This document shows positions 46,591 to 59,756 of a DNA stretch of 64,000 nt, one piece after another (the stretch's first letter is position 1; the number at the start of each line of letters is the position of its first letter). The notes under the pieces are model-generated. The model saw only the letters and a list, made by a program, of their open reading frames with translations. It ran no database searches and was not told where the DNA came from. The stretch is from NCBI RefSeq assembly GCF_019925205.1, contig NC_083562.1, forward strand, positions 19,902,001 to 19,966,000, written 5' to 3'. The translations under genes were made by a program, and so were the position numbers. The stretch comes from Metopolophium dirhodum. Lineage: Eukaryota; Arthropoda; Insecta; Hemiptera; Aphididae.

Positions 46591-49144
46591 TTAATAATTA
46601 CAATTTCAAAAAAAATTAGATAATAAAATGAACCCATAATATGGCCATATCTACAACAGGTAATTTTTGTATTATGATCATTGATAAATAATTAAAAATT
46701 AAATCAAATCAACTAACTGATTTTTTTGTAAAATATTTCATGTTTTTAATAAATATTTTGGCGAAAATAAGAACATAAATATTTATATATTTTGACTTTT
46801 TTGTTACATAAAATCCGTGCCTTATTTATATACAAGTAGTTACATACAGTCGAAAGTTCTCAGGGGGAAATGTCCCCTTTGCCCCCCTAAGGTGCCCTTG
46901 GACTAATACTTATGTCATTAATAAGTGTGTAGTATAAACTGCAAAGGTATAATATTATAGTATAATAAAAAAAATCAAGTTTATGAATTATTAAAGTCAA
47001 TTTGTATTCCTAAAGTAAGTACCAGCTTAACACAACACATTATTTTACATTTATACAAAACTACATAAGCTAATTATTAATGGACGCTGAATCAATTATT
47101 TTAACATTATGAATAACGCATTTTTGAATACCTACTATAATAGACATACATATATAAACATATAGTAAACTAACAAGTAACAAACTAGGTAGGAAGGTAC
47201 CCAATGATTTTGTAAATAACTGTTGAATAAGTAATATTATAATAACATACAACATACAGTAGATAGTAGATACCATACTATAATGTAGGTACCTACAAAG
47301 AATGTCATTCAAATTTTATGTTGCAAAACAGCGAAGATTTTAATAATAAGACCTTAATTCCACAACTTTTATAACGAACAATTATAATGTCCTTGTACCT
47401 ATACATTACGACCAGCTATTTATATCACAATTACTACATTAATAATATATCTACTAAATATACAGTCTTGGATTACAAGTACTAAATTACTTTTGACTTG
47501 AAGACTACAGTACATTTAACTTGCAATTAATACTGAAATTACATAACTTTTATTCACAACTACTGTAATTAATTTATCAACAACTGTAACTAATTATATA
47601 AACATACATAGAACATAATATAATATTTATTATTTATGTATATAGTACTATATATACAAAGCTGATAAATACACGTAAATAATAAAAAACCATACAGTAC
47701 ACCAGTAGTGCAACTACAATACTACAGTTAATAATTTTGAATTTAATACTAAAATAATTACTATTGTATGTAATACATAATAATTAATAATATAAGTAAG
47801 GTGCATACTATATATACTATATAATCTATAGCCCATAGGTTTACAAGTCATATATTATCAATAATTATGTGCAGACCCAAGGACATGTTCATGTAGACAA
47901 TAGCAAATAACACTAAATAAATAAAAATAATCAACATTAATCAATTTTATATGTTTTTCTGTCAAAATTCTCTACCACGCTGTACAAATAAATTGTTAAT
48001 TTATCTAATATACCTAGTTTTTAATAATTTATAATTCCATTAATACCTACCATAGATAATAAACAACCAATTTTATAATAATATAATAATTCTTATTTCC
48101 CTACTTAAAATGTTTTAAACTTGTATTATGTAAGCTATATACATTTATAATTAAAGCACCGACGACCTACCTATTGAATTCTAAATACGTTAGCTATAAA
48201 AGCACGTGCGTTATAATATAGTAAAATCAATAACTATCTATCCGGCCAGAATTCTGAACCTGGAATCTGATAAAATTACCTGGGATCTCATGGAATTCAA
48301 ATTACTTATAAAGTATGTTTTTTAACAATAATCTGAAACGAATTAATTTTTTTACTTGCAACGTCTTATTGGCGAAAGAGGGAGCAAGGGGGTGCCGACT
48401 ACAGGTAGGGTTGATATGATGGTATTCCTTAACCGTGGTATAATCAGGAATGAAGAGATACGTTATGAATTAGGTGAGTGCGTTTTTACATAGTCTTTAG
48501 CAGCCACATAATTTATTGAATTAGCACTCCACCAAACTGTACCGTTGTCGGTTACTAAGTTATAGGTACCATTGTAGATATAGACTAGGTATAGTTAAAC
48601 TTCATATGTTAATGAATAATGAATAATGATTAATATACGATTTGACGATGATAATATTTGCAAATTGCAATATACAATAATAACTATAATAATTAATATC
48701 ATATATACCTTCATGGGCTCATGGCTTCATTATGTAACATTAAAAATCATAACACAATAACTTTAACAACATTTTACCAAAATTGTATAAGCCAAAACTA
48801 ATTTCCAGAAAAGGGAAAAGAACTGTCAAATCTTAAAAATAATTTTAATAAAAACATTTTTAGGAGTTCGTTGTACCAGCATGTTAGTCTTCGTCTTACA
48901 AACATTATACAACTACGTAGCTATAATTTGCGTTCATTAATTTTTAAAATACTCAATAATTGCTAATAAAGAAAAAACCCAACATAATATTATTATATAA
49001 ACATTACAAACATAGTTAAATGTTTTTACTTGCGTATGTTGTAAAATAAGTTTACTATAATATTTATTTTTTATAATATTTACTAACAAAATTGACTTTG
49101 CTGAACGCAATTTTTCTATGTTGTACGTTTATTAGACGAAAGCC

Positions 49145-49175
49145 ATACATTCGGGTATGTGATACCCGAATGTAT
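49145..49175. repeat. Perfect 14-bp hairpin with 3-base loop
   Basis: ATACATTCGGGTAT, loop GTG, ATACCCGAATGTAT. Perfect pairing including a CGGG core in AT-rich DNA. Not followed by a T-run, and no gene adjoins it. Confidence 0.8.
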
Positions 49176-50772
49176 ATAATATAACAAATTAAATTTGACT
49201 TAATATCATAGACATATAAACTATAAACTTTTTGTTAACTTTTTTATTTATAGGTATATTTGATCTTTTACTTCAAGGGTGATTTATTATTAGAAATTAA
49301 ATATAAATATAATAGGTATTTTGAGAGATCAAAAATAAAAAAAATTATTATTGTTATTTACCTAATTTTTTGGTACCTACTTCATTCAAAAATGATTAAC
49401 CGTGGATACTTAAGTTTTGTATTAAATATATGTATTAGCTAAATTAGCATTTTATAGACTGCATAATATAATTTTTTAAATAATTAAACTTTTTTAAGCT
49501 AGGTATAAATAGATATTTTCAATAGTTTTTATTTTATTTCTGTAGGCAAATCGCAAATGTTAATGGAAAATGGACAATGGTAATGCTTGATCAAAAATGT
49601 TGAAAAAGAAATTACCAGATCCCTCATATTATGTTGTACTATTATAGCTATTTTGAAATATCGAAAATACATTAACACATTTTTTTAATATAAATTTCAA
49701 ATTAAAATTTTTACAAAATAAGTTAGGATTTTGAAATTTTTCACCATTACGTTTGATATTAATTAATAATTACTATACACAATGCAGTTTTCAAAATGTT
49801 TGGTTTCCATTTAAGCTATTGTTATTTTTATACCACAAAACCACGAACCTATTTACATATTATGTGTAAGTGTAACGTTATATGGTACGTCGCCACGTAG
49901 GTACTGCTAGCGGTTATAGCTACCTAGTAATTTATATGAAATAATATTATTATTATTATAATATAATATGTGTATGATTTGTTTCAGAAAAAATTAGTTT
50001 AACCTACTGTATTAATAAAAAAAAAAAATACTTAAACCAATGTAAATATATATTAAAATATCCTTAGAGTTATATAGGCCGTCTGGCATCCACACACAGG
50101 ATAATTTTTCGTTTACAATGATTTATTATTGAGATCTAATTTAATTTTTAAACATCTATAACCTAATGATTAGGAACAGTTTACTATACAGCAGTGACTG
50201 AGTGACATACACAGTTTTTTTTTATATAATTCATTTTTAACAAGTAGGTATCTTAAATATTTTAATATGATATAATAGTTATATTAATTTATTAAATGAC
50301 TTGTTATTAGATTATTTTAATTTCTATATTACTAATGTTTAACCATTCAATATTTTGTATAGTGCAATTTTAATTACCATATAATATTAAATATTATATG
50401 TAATATGTATATTATTATTTATGGGAAATGTGCTGTAATGATCATATAGATTTATATATTTATTGTGCTCATGTGTTATAAATTATAATATTAAAAAAAT
50501 AATGAAAACATATACAGTATACCGAATAAAAATGTATTTTATTATTATTCTTAATTCTATAAAAAAAAGAATATTGTTTATAATATATTTAAACGTTTAA
50601 ACATTGTTAATATATGAAAAATATAATTGTTTTAGTTGATCAACTGTACAGTAAAAACAGTAATTTTTAGTACAATTTCCACTAGGATCAATATATTTAA
50701 TAAAAAAAGATTATGTATAACATGATTATCTGCACTGTTACGTTCATTCTAAAAGAAACTGTATAATATACA

Positions 50773-50804
50773 TGGTATGTGGTGTAAAAATATGTCACAT
50801 ACCA
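50773..50804. repeat. Short inverted repeat
   Basis: TGGTATGTG and CACATACCA pair over nine bases with a 14-base spacer. Confidence 0.6.
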
Positions 50805-53574
50805 GTATTGTGTATATACCTACACCACCAGTCCTGTTCCACATTTATACTTATTACTTTAAAAATGACCTGAAATCAATTTAAATTAAGTAACTCTTTA
50901 TCGACATAATATCTTTTAAATATACGTTGAGTACTTGAGTCTATTTTGGGCAAAATCAATTATTATAAAATAATTTAATCCCGTCTTTCTCATATTATAG
51001 TATTCTTGTTCCTTTCGTGTTATTTTTTAGTATTTTTGTATTATTTAAATGATAATTAAGTTTACATATTATATACCACGTTTGTAATAAGACATTAGTA
51101 ATAAGTAATAACTAATTCAACTTATGATATACACATAAATACATTAACATCATTTGAGATTTCAAAATAAATGTTTTACTATATTAAATAAGCTGCAAAA
51201 TAAACCTACGCTTGACAACCAACATAATAGTTTAGGTATAGAAAAAATGTATGGTAGAAAAAAATGAAACTATTTACTAAAAATAATTTTTTTATTTGTC
51301 ATTGTCGGTAAGAATATTTTTTCATTTTAATAAATACAAAATGGATGAAAAAACAATGTTCAAACAAATTGATCTATTATAATTCCCAATTTTCTGTAGT
51401 GTTATCAATTATCATTTCACGCAAGCTATATTAGTGCCCACCTATTTATTTTTATGGTTGCAACCACAGCGATTGAAATATTACGAATCTGTTTTATGTA
51501 ATGTATCGATGGATAGCTTTTATTAAAATTATTTCTATACATTTTTTTTTTTTAAAAACTGCTCATGAATTCAAACCTGTAGGTTATTGCTATAAATTAA
51601 TTTACCACTTTCATATTTCATTACAGTTAAAACACAAAATTACGTAGACATATTAATATCATCTTATATTTCCAATTTAGATACCTACTCAATTCTATTA
51701 TTCTGGTGTTCAAAGTATAATTCCAAATAATGAAAAAGATTAAAATTAGCTTTAAGCTGTTCATCAATTATAATATAGTTTTATATATACAGTTAAATAA
51801 TAGGGAAAAAATAATAATACAAGGTAGGACCAATTTATTGGACCATACAGGTAGACAGATACCTCTATATGTGCAACGTACATACACTATGGCTATACGC
51901 CTATACCTACAAATTATAATATACTGTTCGTACCCAGGACCGGAAATTTTTGAAGACGTACCTACGTATAACAGTATAATACAAGTAACCAGTAAGTACT
52001 TACGAAATCGTGATACTACTAACATTAAGGAAAATAAACAATTATAACACACTCCATAAATTCATTAAAAAAATGTTTTAATTATTATTATCATTTACTA
52101 AAATATAACGGAACTAAACCACATAACTGCACTAATAGTTCCTATGCACCAAAAATAATAATTAATTATGTTATCACGGAGCTCATTAAATAACACATTT
52201 CATTAATTTTATTTACCCACACAAAATACAAATACATATAGTTAAGGTCATTAACTAGTTTTGATTTTGGCAAAGGAGGCTATATGTGTATAATGTATAG
52301 ACTGTATGTCTGCAGTATACACATATATGGTATTGTAATAGTATATGACTTTATAGTTATGGTTTTGCGGAAGCTAGACACTAGAATTCAACTATTGGTT
52401 TTAACCTACAATACCTGCAGAAGCGATAACCAGACAGCAGACGGAAAACACTATAAAAAACATAACCGATTTATAAAGACTTTTTTACTAAAAAAACCAT
52501 AATAATGTATTTTATAATATATAGTTTTATTACGTGTAAGTAATAAAATATTAAATAAATAAGAATACGTATTAAAGTATTTCAATACGTAAATATTGCT
52601 TGTGAATTATTATGAAATTATATTAGGTACACTTCTTAATCACTACAATACAATTATAATAAATATAAACAATTTAACTAAAAAAAAATATGTTTTGACG
52701 TACAATACAATATGTTGCCTATGGTACATCAGAGCAACACATCATTAGTACATAAATTATTGTTCTTTAAATTTTTGCTGACTATAATCTTAAAGCATTT
52801 AAACACCTGGTTACAAAAATATTATATTGTAATGTTATTAATTAAAAAATATAATACTGAATTTATACAGTTGGCTGCATGCGTAGGTACCTACTTACTA
52901 CTTATTGCATCTCCTCAAAAGGTAAACTAAACAGGTAGTAAATTCAATAAAAAATTAGCTGTAACATAGTATAATACAAATTATCGACAACAATGATGTA
53001 TCAAAAGTCAATAATCGTATGTTGTGAAATGAGGAGTGAGGACTGAAGAAATATTTTTTAAAACATTTACCATTTTTTATAGAATACAGTAAACACAATC
53101 GATAAATATTATTTTTACGATAATTGATAACTATGAACTTATAAAGGAGCCATTTATGCATGAAAAGCTTGAAAGAGTTGGGTTAAAGATAGCACTCTAA
53201 GAAAAGGAGTTTTAAAAAAAAATTAAATTAATGATGTTATTACATAATTTACGTTTAAGTCTCCTGGTTGGGCTTTTAGGTAAGGCTGCAATTTTTGAAA
53301 TTATAGTAATAGGTAATACAAATTATGATTAATATTTAATATTATTCTGTTATAATTAACCAATAATATTTTTTTAGCATTCTATATCATTATTATTAAT
53401 ATATCATATATCAAATGTTGATTCTTTCATAGTATTTCCATAAAAAAATGCATATTGATATAATAATATGAATAGGAATATCAAAATCATGTATAATATG
53501 CCCGATAAAATAGAAATATTCATAAATATGCCAAATAGGCAAAAAACCTCTAATTATGTAAAAACATGCAAAAT

Positions 53575-53883
53575 AAGACTTCACATGGGGACGAGGTGGC
53601 CGAGTGGTCTAACGCGACGGATTCGGCACAGCCGGTCCGAGTTCGATCCTCGACCACTGGGCGGCATTTTTCTCCGTGCAAGTCACGGTGTCCGGAGAAC
53701 AAGTGCCGCCATCCCCCCACCCCGGGGCACGGCAGAAACCTACGGGTGCCCCATTAGAAATTCTGCCAAACACAACACACACGTGTACCAACCTACCCAA
53801 TATAAAACCTACCAAACCTACCCAATATAAAACCTACAGTGCCCTCCCCACACCCAATGGCCTATGTTGCCGCGGGTTACCCA

Positions 53884-53918
<35 letters not shown>

Positions 53919-53926
53919 CTTCACAT
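53575..53926 (+). mobile_element. tRNA-derived SINE with perfect 12-bp target duplication
   Basis: The direct repeat AAGACTTCACAT (53575-53586 and 53915-53926) brackets a 328-bp body ending in about 30 A. The 5' end is tRNA-like: GACGAGGTGGCCGAGTGGTC contains an A box (TGGCCGAGTGGT, 53597-53608), and GAGTTCGATCC (53639-53649) is a B box, both as in Ser/Leu-type tRNAs. The 3' part includes tandem CTACCCAATATAAAAC units. The perfect duplication and long A tail point to recent retroposition. Frames over it are not genes. Confidence 0.9.
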
Positions 53927-55440
53927 ATTTAACCATGGTACCTTGAAATGGATTTCTATGTCATCTAGCATTAAAAACTACTTAGCAAGATTTATATGCA
54001 AATGCATGAACTTACGAGCGCTGCTTATGACCTTTCTGAAACTTTTTTTCGGACACAACTTACTTACTGATTATAATTTCTGATGAAATTCTATATAGTA
54101 ACTATGCACCGATTAAGATTACTTGCATATAAATAAATAAGTGTAATTGTTTAGTTTTATCGTTTAATTGTCGGAGTCTATAAAATATAGTATATACCAT
54201 CCGAGGACCATGCAGTTAATTTTATGCAAAATCGACGGAGAAACGAATGTGAAGATTTGCAAAAAACGTACAATATTCACACACCAAAGTGACCAAACCA
54301 CTTAACATGATGACGTGTTGATCGGATAATGCGATACGCGGATAAAACGTGTTCGAATTTCAGAAAACGCCGGAATTGGATATTATTCATATTCCTCGTG
54401 TGCCTATATTATATTCTATATGAATTATAAGTACCTAATAATGTCGACGTGCCGTTGTAATAAATAATGAAAAATATCTCAAGAGAATCTCTGGAGTGAG
54501 AGAGAAGGAAAAAGATATGGTGTTCTGGTGTCAACCACCGTTGCAGCAGTTTCTAGGTGTTTCGCAAGATTCGGCAAGGTCGCATTGTTCGGGTGCGTGT
54601 CCGAAATAAAAACGACATCCCAATAATATGTCACATTCAGACAGCTTAAACATACTTTTTGTGGTTTAATACGAAAATTCTAAGACTTTAGATTTAAATC
54701 ACATGCATTAGTATATGACCAGTATACGACACACTTTGTATACAAAATGTCAAATTTGAAGTGGATTGCATTCTGTATTAGGGAAATTCGATTATTTTTT
54801 GGCTGGGTGTGGCATTATTGAGCATGAGTACGATTAATAAAGACAATAATTTATAAGTATACTGTTATAGAAAAATATAAGCCATCGTTTTAAATACTGA
54901 TATAATATTTTTTTTTAATGCGAATAATTATTAATAAACCATATACTATTATACTAGGTATACTAATGACTAATGAGTATATATTATATAATATAATATA
55001 TAGGGACTATAGGGTGGTGAGAATGTAGGATGCAGGTTGCTTCTGCTTCCTCTAGCCTTTATTTACATTTTGCATGCTTCTGAGTTTACGTTCATCGTAT
55101 TATATAAGTAGGGCTGAATTAAACAGTAAACTTATTGTAATCTATTTTCTGGATTCAGTTGGATTGACACCACATATTTTATAAAGACTGCATAACATTC
55201 GCACACATATATTTACATCCCGAACATTATAAATATTTAAAATAATTTTCTGTATGTAACGTCAGTTTACTGTTAGATAGCATATATTAGACGAATAGGT
55301 ACAGTAGTATATTATAAGAACATACATTTATAACCACGCTACTATATACAGATTGAATGTCTATTTGCAGGAATTTGTCAATGTATGTAGGTATCTACTT
55401 AAAGTTGTAAAATCTTTATTTTTTTTTTTTTTGAAAAGGA
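53927..55440. other. Intergenic DNA, no gene recognised
   Basis: Mostly AT-rich. 54480-54610 holds an open plus-strand stretch with GKDM-like start and CQPPLQQFLGVSQDS, without splice support or a known domain. Confidence 0.35.
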
Positions 55441-56700
55441 ATGCATTACATTTGTGGGGCGGGTGTTCGTGTACGTTTTGGCAAATACCTCAGTACCTAC
55501 ACCTCCTCACGACAGACCTCGCGAACATCGGTGCAACGTACGCTTACAGTCCGCCACGCGTTAGGTTGTGGGACGATCCCACACTTTGTTCTATATATCA
55601 TAATATATTATCGTCTGCGAGTCGCGCGCGATTTATTATAAATTAAGTTATTGGAATCCGATAAATAATAGATCAAAGAGCTATATAGTATGCAGGCCGG
55701 ACGATATTGCAGTGAGGACGACACTATAATAAAATATACCTATATGTATTATATTCTTACTTGCGCGCGCGTGTGTCGCGAGATAAATACTGCTCAAAAC
55801 GGATGAGTTAAAAAAAATAAGATAAATAAAAGAACGAAGGGGAAAAAATGCAGTCGTCCGGGCCGCGTGTGCAGACATGCTATTATCAAAGGTGCCGCTA
55901 TATTCCCGTGAATTGCGGTTGGTAGCGGTTCCAGTTTCCCGCGAGGACCGGTTCCCCTACCCGTCGCGCGTCGTCCGCTTACCGGGCGGCGGCGGCGGTC
56001 GCGGACGTACGCGCCGCCGCCCGTGGTCGCGGTCCCGGTCTCCCGGCAGCGTCGCGTCGGCCGGCCGGTTACGCCAAAGAACCGGCCGCCGGTAGTAAGT
56101 AGTGTGTCTCCGCGGGTCTACGAAATACGTGCGCCGCACAGGTGTTCGCGCTGCTACCATATAATATTATACACGTAGATACTGCACATACGCATATTAT
56201 AACGATACATAGGTACTTAACGTAAATAATATTATCAATATTATTATCGATTTTCCGTACGCATTATCGATATATTACAGGCACCTCCGCAAGGTTTTTT
56301 TTTTTGTCTGGGTTCCGATTTTCCGTCTCCGCTTCACTCGTCCGCACGATCGAGACCAGCGTCCAGCGTGCGATTCCGGGATCGTTTCGATTAATCCCTT
56401 CAGCGCTCTCGCGACCGTCGTCGCTGCGGTATCCGTGCGGTTGTCGTCTCAGCCGCAGCCCACACACGCGCCAGTAATGTGCGACCGGCGACGTGCGAAA
56501 AATCACTAAACGAAAAGCCGACACATTGCAAAACGTGACACGAGGAATATGATCGTTTTCGCGGGCCGGAAAAACGTTTGATCGATACGGGGGCACAGCA
56601 ACCAGCTGCTTTAGCGTTTATCGCCGCTTATTCCTACCACCGGATACGATCTCTTCGACGTCATAGTCGCCGTACTATTCATCCGGCTTGAATCGTAAGT
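55441..56700. promoter_or_regulatory. CpG-rich block, possible promoter / 5' UTR of an unseen gene
   Basis: Strongly GC- and CpG-rich compared with the rest (notably 55860-56110 and 56290-56600). Splice-donor-like sites occur on both strands: minus CCG|GTAAGCG near 55982, plus GTA|GTAAGT near 56094 and plus GAATC|GTAAGT at 56694. Frames are open on both strands because of composition (for example minus 56160-55983, Arg/Pro-rich) and none shows a domain. I read it as regulatory or untranslated DNA, not as a coding gene. Confidence 0.35.
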
Positions 56701-58778
56701 TTACAAATCATCGGCATTGCCGGAAACATATATTAATATTATATTATTATTGAATACATTATGATAAGTAAGACGAAACCTAGCTCGGCGTATTCAGGAC
56801 ATTTCAAGAATTGTCGAAATGGCGATATAGCCGGCACCTAAGTATTTTGTGTGTGCGGCGGACGCATTATTGTCAAGCAGACGTATCTTTGTAATTCGGG
56901 TAATGGGTAATTTGGTTGCTGCGAGCGAAACAAGAGTTTGGAAAAAAAAACATTGATCGTGACGGTGGATCTACGTCATCATTTATCACACCCGCCGGGC
57001 ATATATCGCATATATATTTATTGATGTGTATAGATCTATAGATATTAAATACAGAAAGAGAGAGAGAGAGACAGAGAAATGTTTATGCGCCCTCGAGTCC
57101 GGCGCAAAAGTACGGTTTTTCGAGGCTCCTGATTCGCGATGATAAATCTATAATCTAACATCCGTTCTACGATGATGATAATAATATTAATAATATATAT
57201 TTGCAACGTACACGTCCGAAAGAAGGGCGGTGTGTATCTATTTATGTTATACAAATCGTAAGCTGGGCCCGACGGGTCCGACTGCTGTAAACACAACATT
57301 ATAAAATGAATATGATCTACGCGTAGGTATATACCACGGTAAACATCACAATATGTTATTACCGCGTGCCGATTTTTCGCCGTATTTTGATTCATCCTGC
57401 ACAACAACGTTCGCGACCTCGTTCCGGTTATATTTTTGACCGGCTCGCAATGCTTTATACGTTGACGCGGTGCTTGGACCGCGGATACCGTGATGATTGC
57501 CAACAACGTATAATTCACGTCTGTTTGGGGAAACCTACGATGGAGTACCGATTAATCGACTGTCTTGCCGTCCGATTTATAGAAAAGTCCTACCTCGTCT
57601 CTCATCAATCCTTGCCGTCCACGTGCACCTCCCCTCGATAGCGGAAACCACCACGGTAAGGGCTGCCGATATTTTTGTCGATCTTCGTTTTTGGATGAAT
57701 TCCGCACACGCGTCCGGGTGGGATTTCAGGAAAGTAGGATTTTCCAGTCCCGTTAAATAATATTATCATCACGATACTCGCGTATGTTGCATGCCTACTG
57801 TGCACACACACGAGGTTTCACTCTGCACCGTATGTCCGCCGCGGGACAATAAATTATTAATATTTTCTTTCCAATTTCATTATAATAATAATAATAATAT
57901 CATTACAGTACGCTATAAATTCGCAAATATTGTGTGCTCTTCGCCGTACTGCATATGGCGCATTGGATACTAAGGGCCGTTTATTATTATATACACACGA
58001 TACACCGGCCACTAATAGACACACGACTAATTGGCGTGTTACTTTTATTGTGTACGCATTCCGTTACACGTATGTAATCTCTGCAGTAACGCGTTGCCAG
58101 ATACCTACTAGCGATTCGAATAACACGGATATATTTTATTATTTTTATTAGAACACGGCTTAAAGTTATAGTGCGAGTTTTATGATTTATGTGATTTACG
58201 CTGTATAGTAATACTGGTTAATTGACTGCGGTTCCAATGATCATAAACGCGTTTCCATTACTACCTACATGTATTATGTATAGAACATAGATACTGTGCA
58301 TATTATATTAAATATATATGTATAAGCTCTCACGGTTTTTCGGTGCATAATTACACCCAAAAATGCAACGAAATGAAAAATAAAACGTTATTCCACAATA
58401 ATTCGAACTCGCATAACAAATCGACGACAATGTCGGTTTCGTATATTATGTAAATTATCCAGTTATTCGAATGGTGCTGCAGCAACGTCGAAGCTCGTTA
58501 AAATATATTACCGATCGATATCAAAGCGTATCATCGGAAATGGACGGATTAACGAGAAAATAATGTAGTTTACATGCTATAGCGCTTTTAAACTTAAATT
58601 TCAGCAAACCTCGTACGACAAACCATTATGTTATATTATAGTTAATCCTTCTAAATTGACCATTGCGGTTAGCCACACATATACGGTCCAACCCACTTCG
58701 TGTACCAGAGTATACGATCATTATACTTAATATTTTATTTACAAATTACAAGTCAATTGCGTGAACCTCGTTAGTAGG

Positions 58779-58860
58779 ATCAGAAGTAGTTGTGGTAGTA
58801 GTAGTAGATGAGTAGAGATGGTAGTAGAGTAGTAGTACTGTAGTAGTGGTAGTATACTGT
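58779..58860 (+). repeat. Imperfect (GTA)n microsatellite
   Basis: GTAGTAGTAGATGAGTAGAG and similar units, interrupted. Confidence 0.75.
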
Positions 58861-59445
58861 ACACTATTGAAACGTCATAATATATAAAATTACTCATACG
58901 ATTTCTTCCGGATAAAAAGACGTACCGTGAGTGGAGTAGAACGCCCCCCCCCCCTACGCATGGAAACTAGTTTTAGTTATACCAATATACAACGAATGCA
59001 AGCAATGGTAATTTTTATATTTTCAATTCCTAGAAGTATTTCAGAATCAACGTGATTTCGAGAGAAATCCTCTCTGCACTCAAAAATGGCTCTAAATAGA
59101 CACCGTTTATAAATCCTCCGCGAGTTGGGGGTTTATCGTCCGCACGTGGTAAATACACAATACTATCGTGGTCGTATATTTTGCATCAGCGCGTGTACAT
59201 AATAATATAGAGAATAATGAATAACAACAATAGCCGTAATATTTTGTCGCTTTGCAATAATAACGGCGGAATTCGTAAGAAAAGAAAAACGAGTTTTTAA
59301 TAGTTTGCCAAACTCATAACATCTCCCACCATATACCTGGTGTATATAGCAGCAGGTATATCATGCTTCACGTCTTCTTGAAGGGTGCGCCGCGCCGTGG
59401 GAAAACTCTATATAGCGTATGTATCGTCGGCATTGTCAGTGTGTG

Positions 59446-59490
59446 AATGTGTGTGTGTGTGTGTCTGTGTCTGTGTGCGCGTGTGCAGAG
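59446..59490 (+). repeat. (GT)n microsatellite
   Basis: GTGTGTGTGTGTGTCTGTGT followed by CTGTGTGCGCGTGTG. Confidence 0.8.
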
Positions 59491-59705
59491 AGTCGATGCC
59501 CTGTCTGTGGTCACCTCTCTTCCGGCCCGGGCCGGCTCACGGGTTGTAGAATGCCGTTGGGTCAAGGCTATAGATGCTCCCGCCGCGGTGATCGCCATAC
59601 AGACTCGCGCGCCCCGCGACGCTTTCGTAGGCCAATAATTCTCCCACCGCCGGCGTCTTCGTCGTTGCCACTGCCGCCGCCGCTCCTCGCCATCTCGATC
59701 GCCAC

Positions 59706-59756
59706 TGTGTGTGTGTGTGTGTGTGTATATATGTGTGTGTTTGTGTGTGTGTGTAC
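59706..59756 (+). repeat. (GT)n microsatellite
   Basis: Two GT runs separated by ATATATG. Accounts for the Val/Cys- and Thr/His-rich frames in the area. Confidence 0.8.

Larger units (their letters stand above)
46600..53574. other. AT-rich intergenic DNA, no gene recognised
   Basis: Very low-complexity AT-rich sequence. The largest frames (51730-52047 plus and 51768-52052 minus) overlap on opposite strands and show no domain; 52284-52502 and 52712-52930 likewise. Short hairpins at 49145-49175 and 50773-50804 are the only clear structures. Confidence 0.45.

Noticed and set aside
51730..52052. Opposite-strand frames of 105 and 94 codons
   Set aside because: Mutually overlapping, typical AT-rich amino-acid usage, no domain or splice context.
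53587..53660. Functional tRNA gene
   Set aside because: A/B boxes are present but the cloverleaf does not close as a normal tRNA and the unit ends in a long A tail with target duplications, so it is a SINE.
53468..54083. Several overlapping frames of 60-135 codons
   Set aside because: They run across the SINE and its poly(A) tail; the tRNA-like promoter and target duplication explain the sequence.
57045..57518. 157-codon minus-strand frame
   Set aside because: Starts at a non-ATG codon, ends in a (GA)n-derived Ser/Leu run, no domain.
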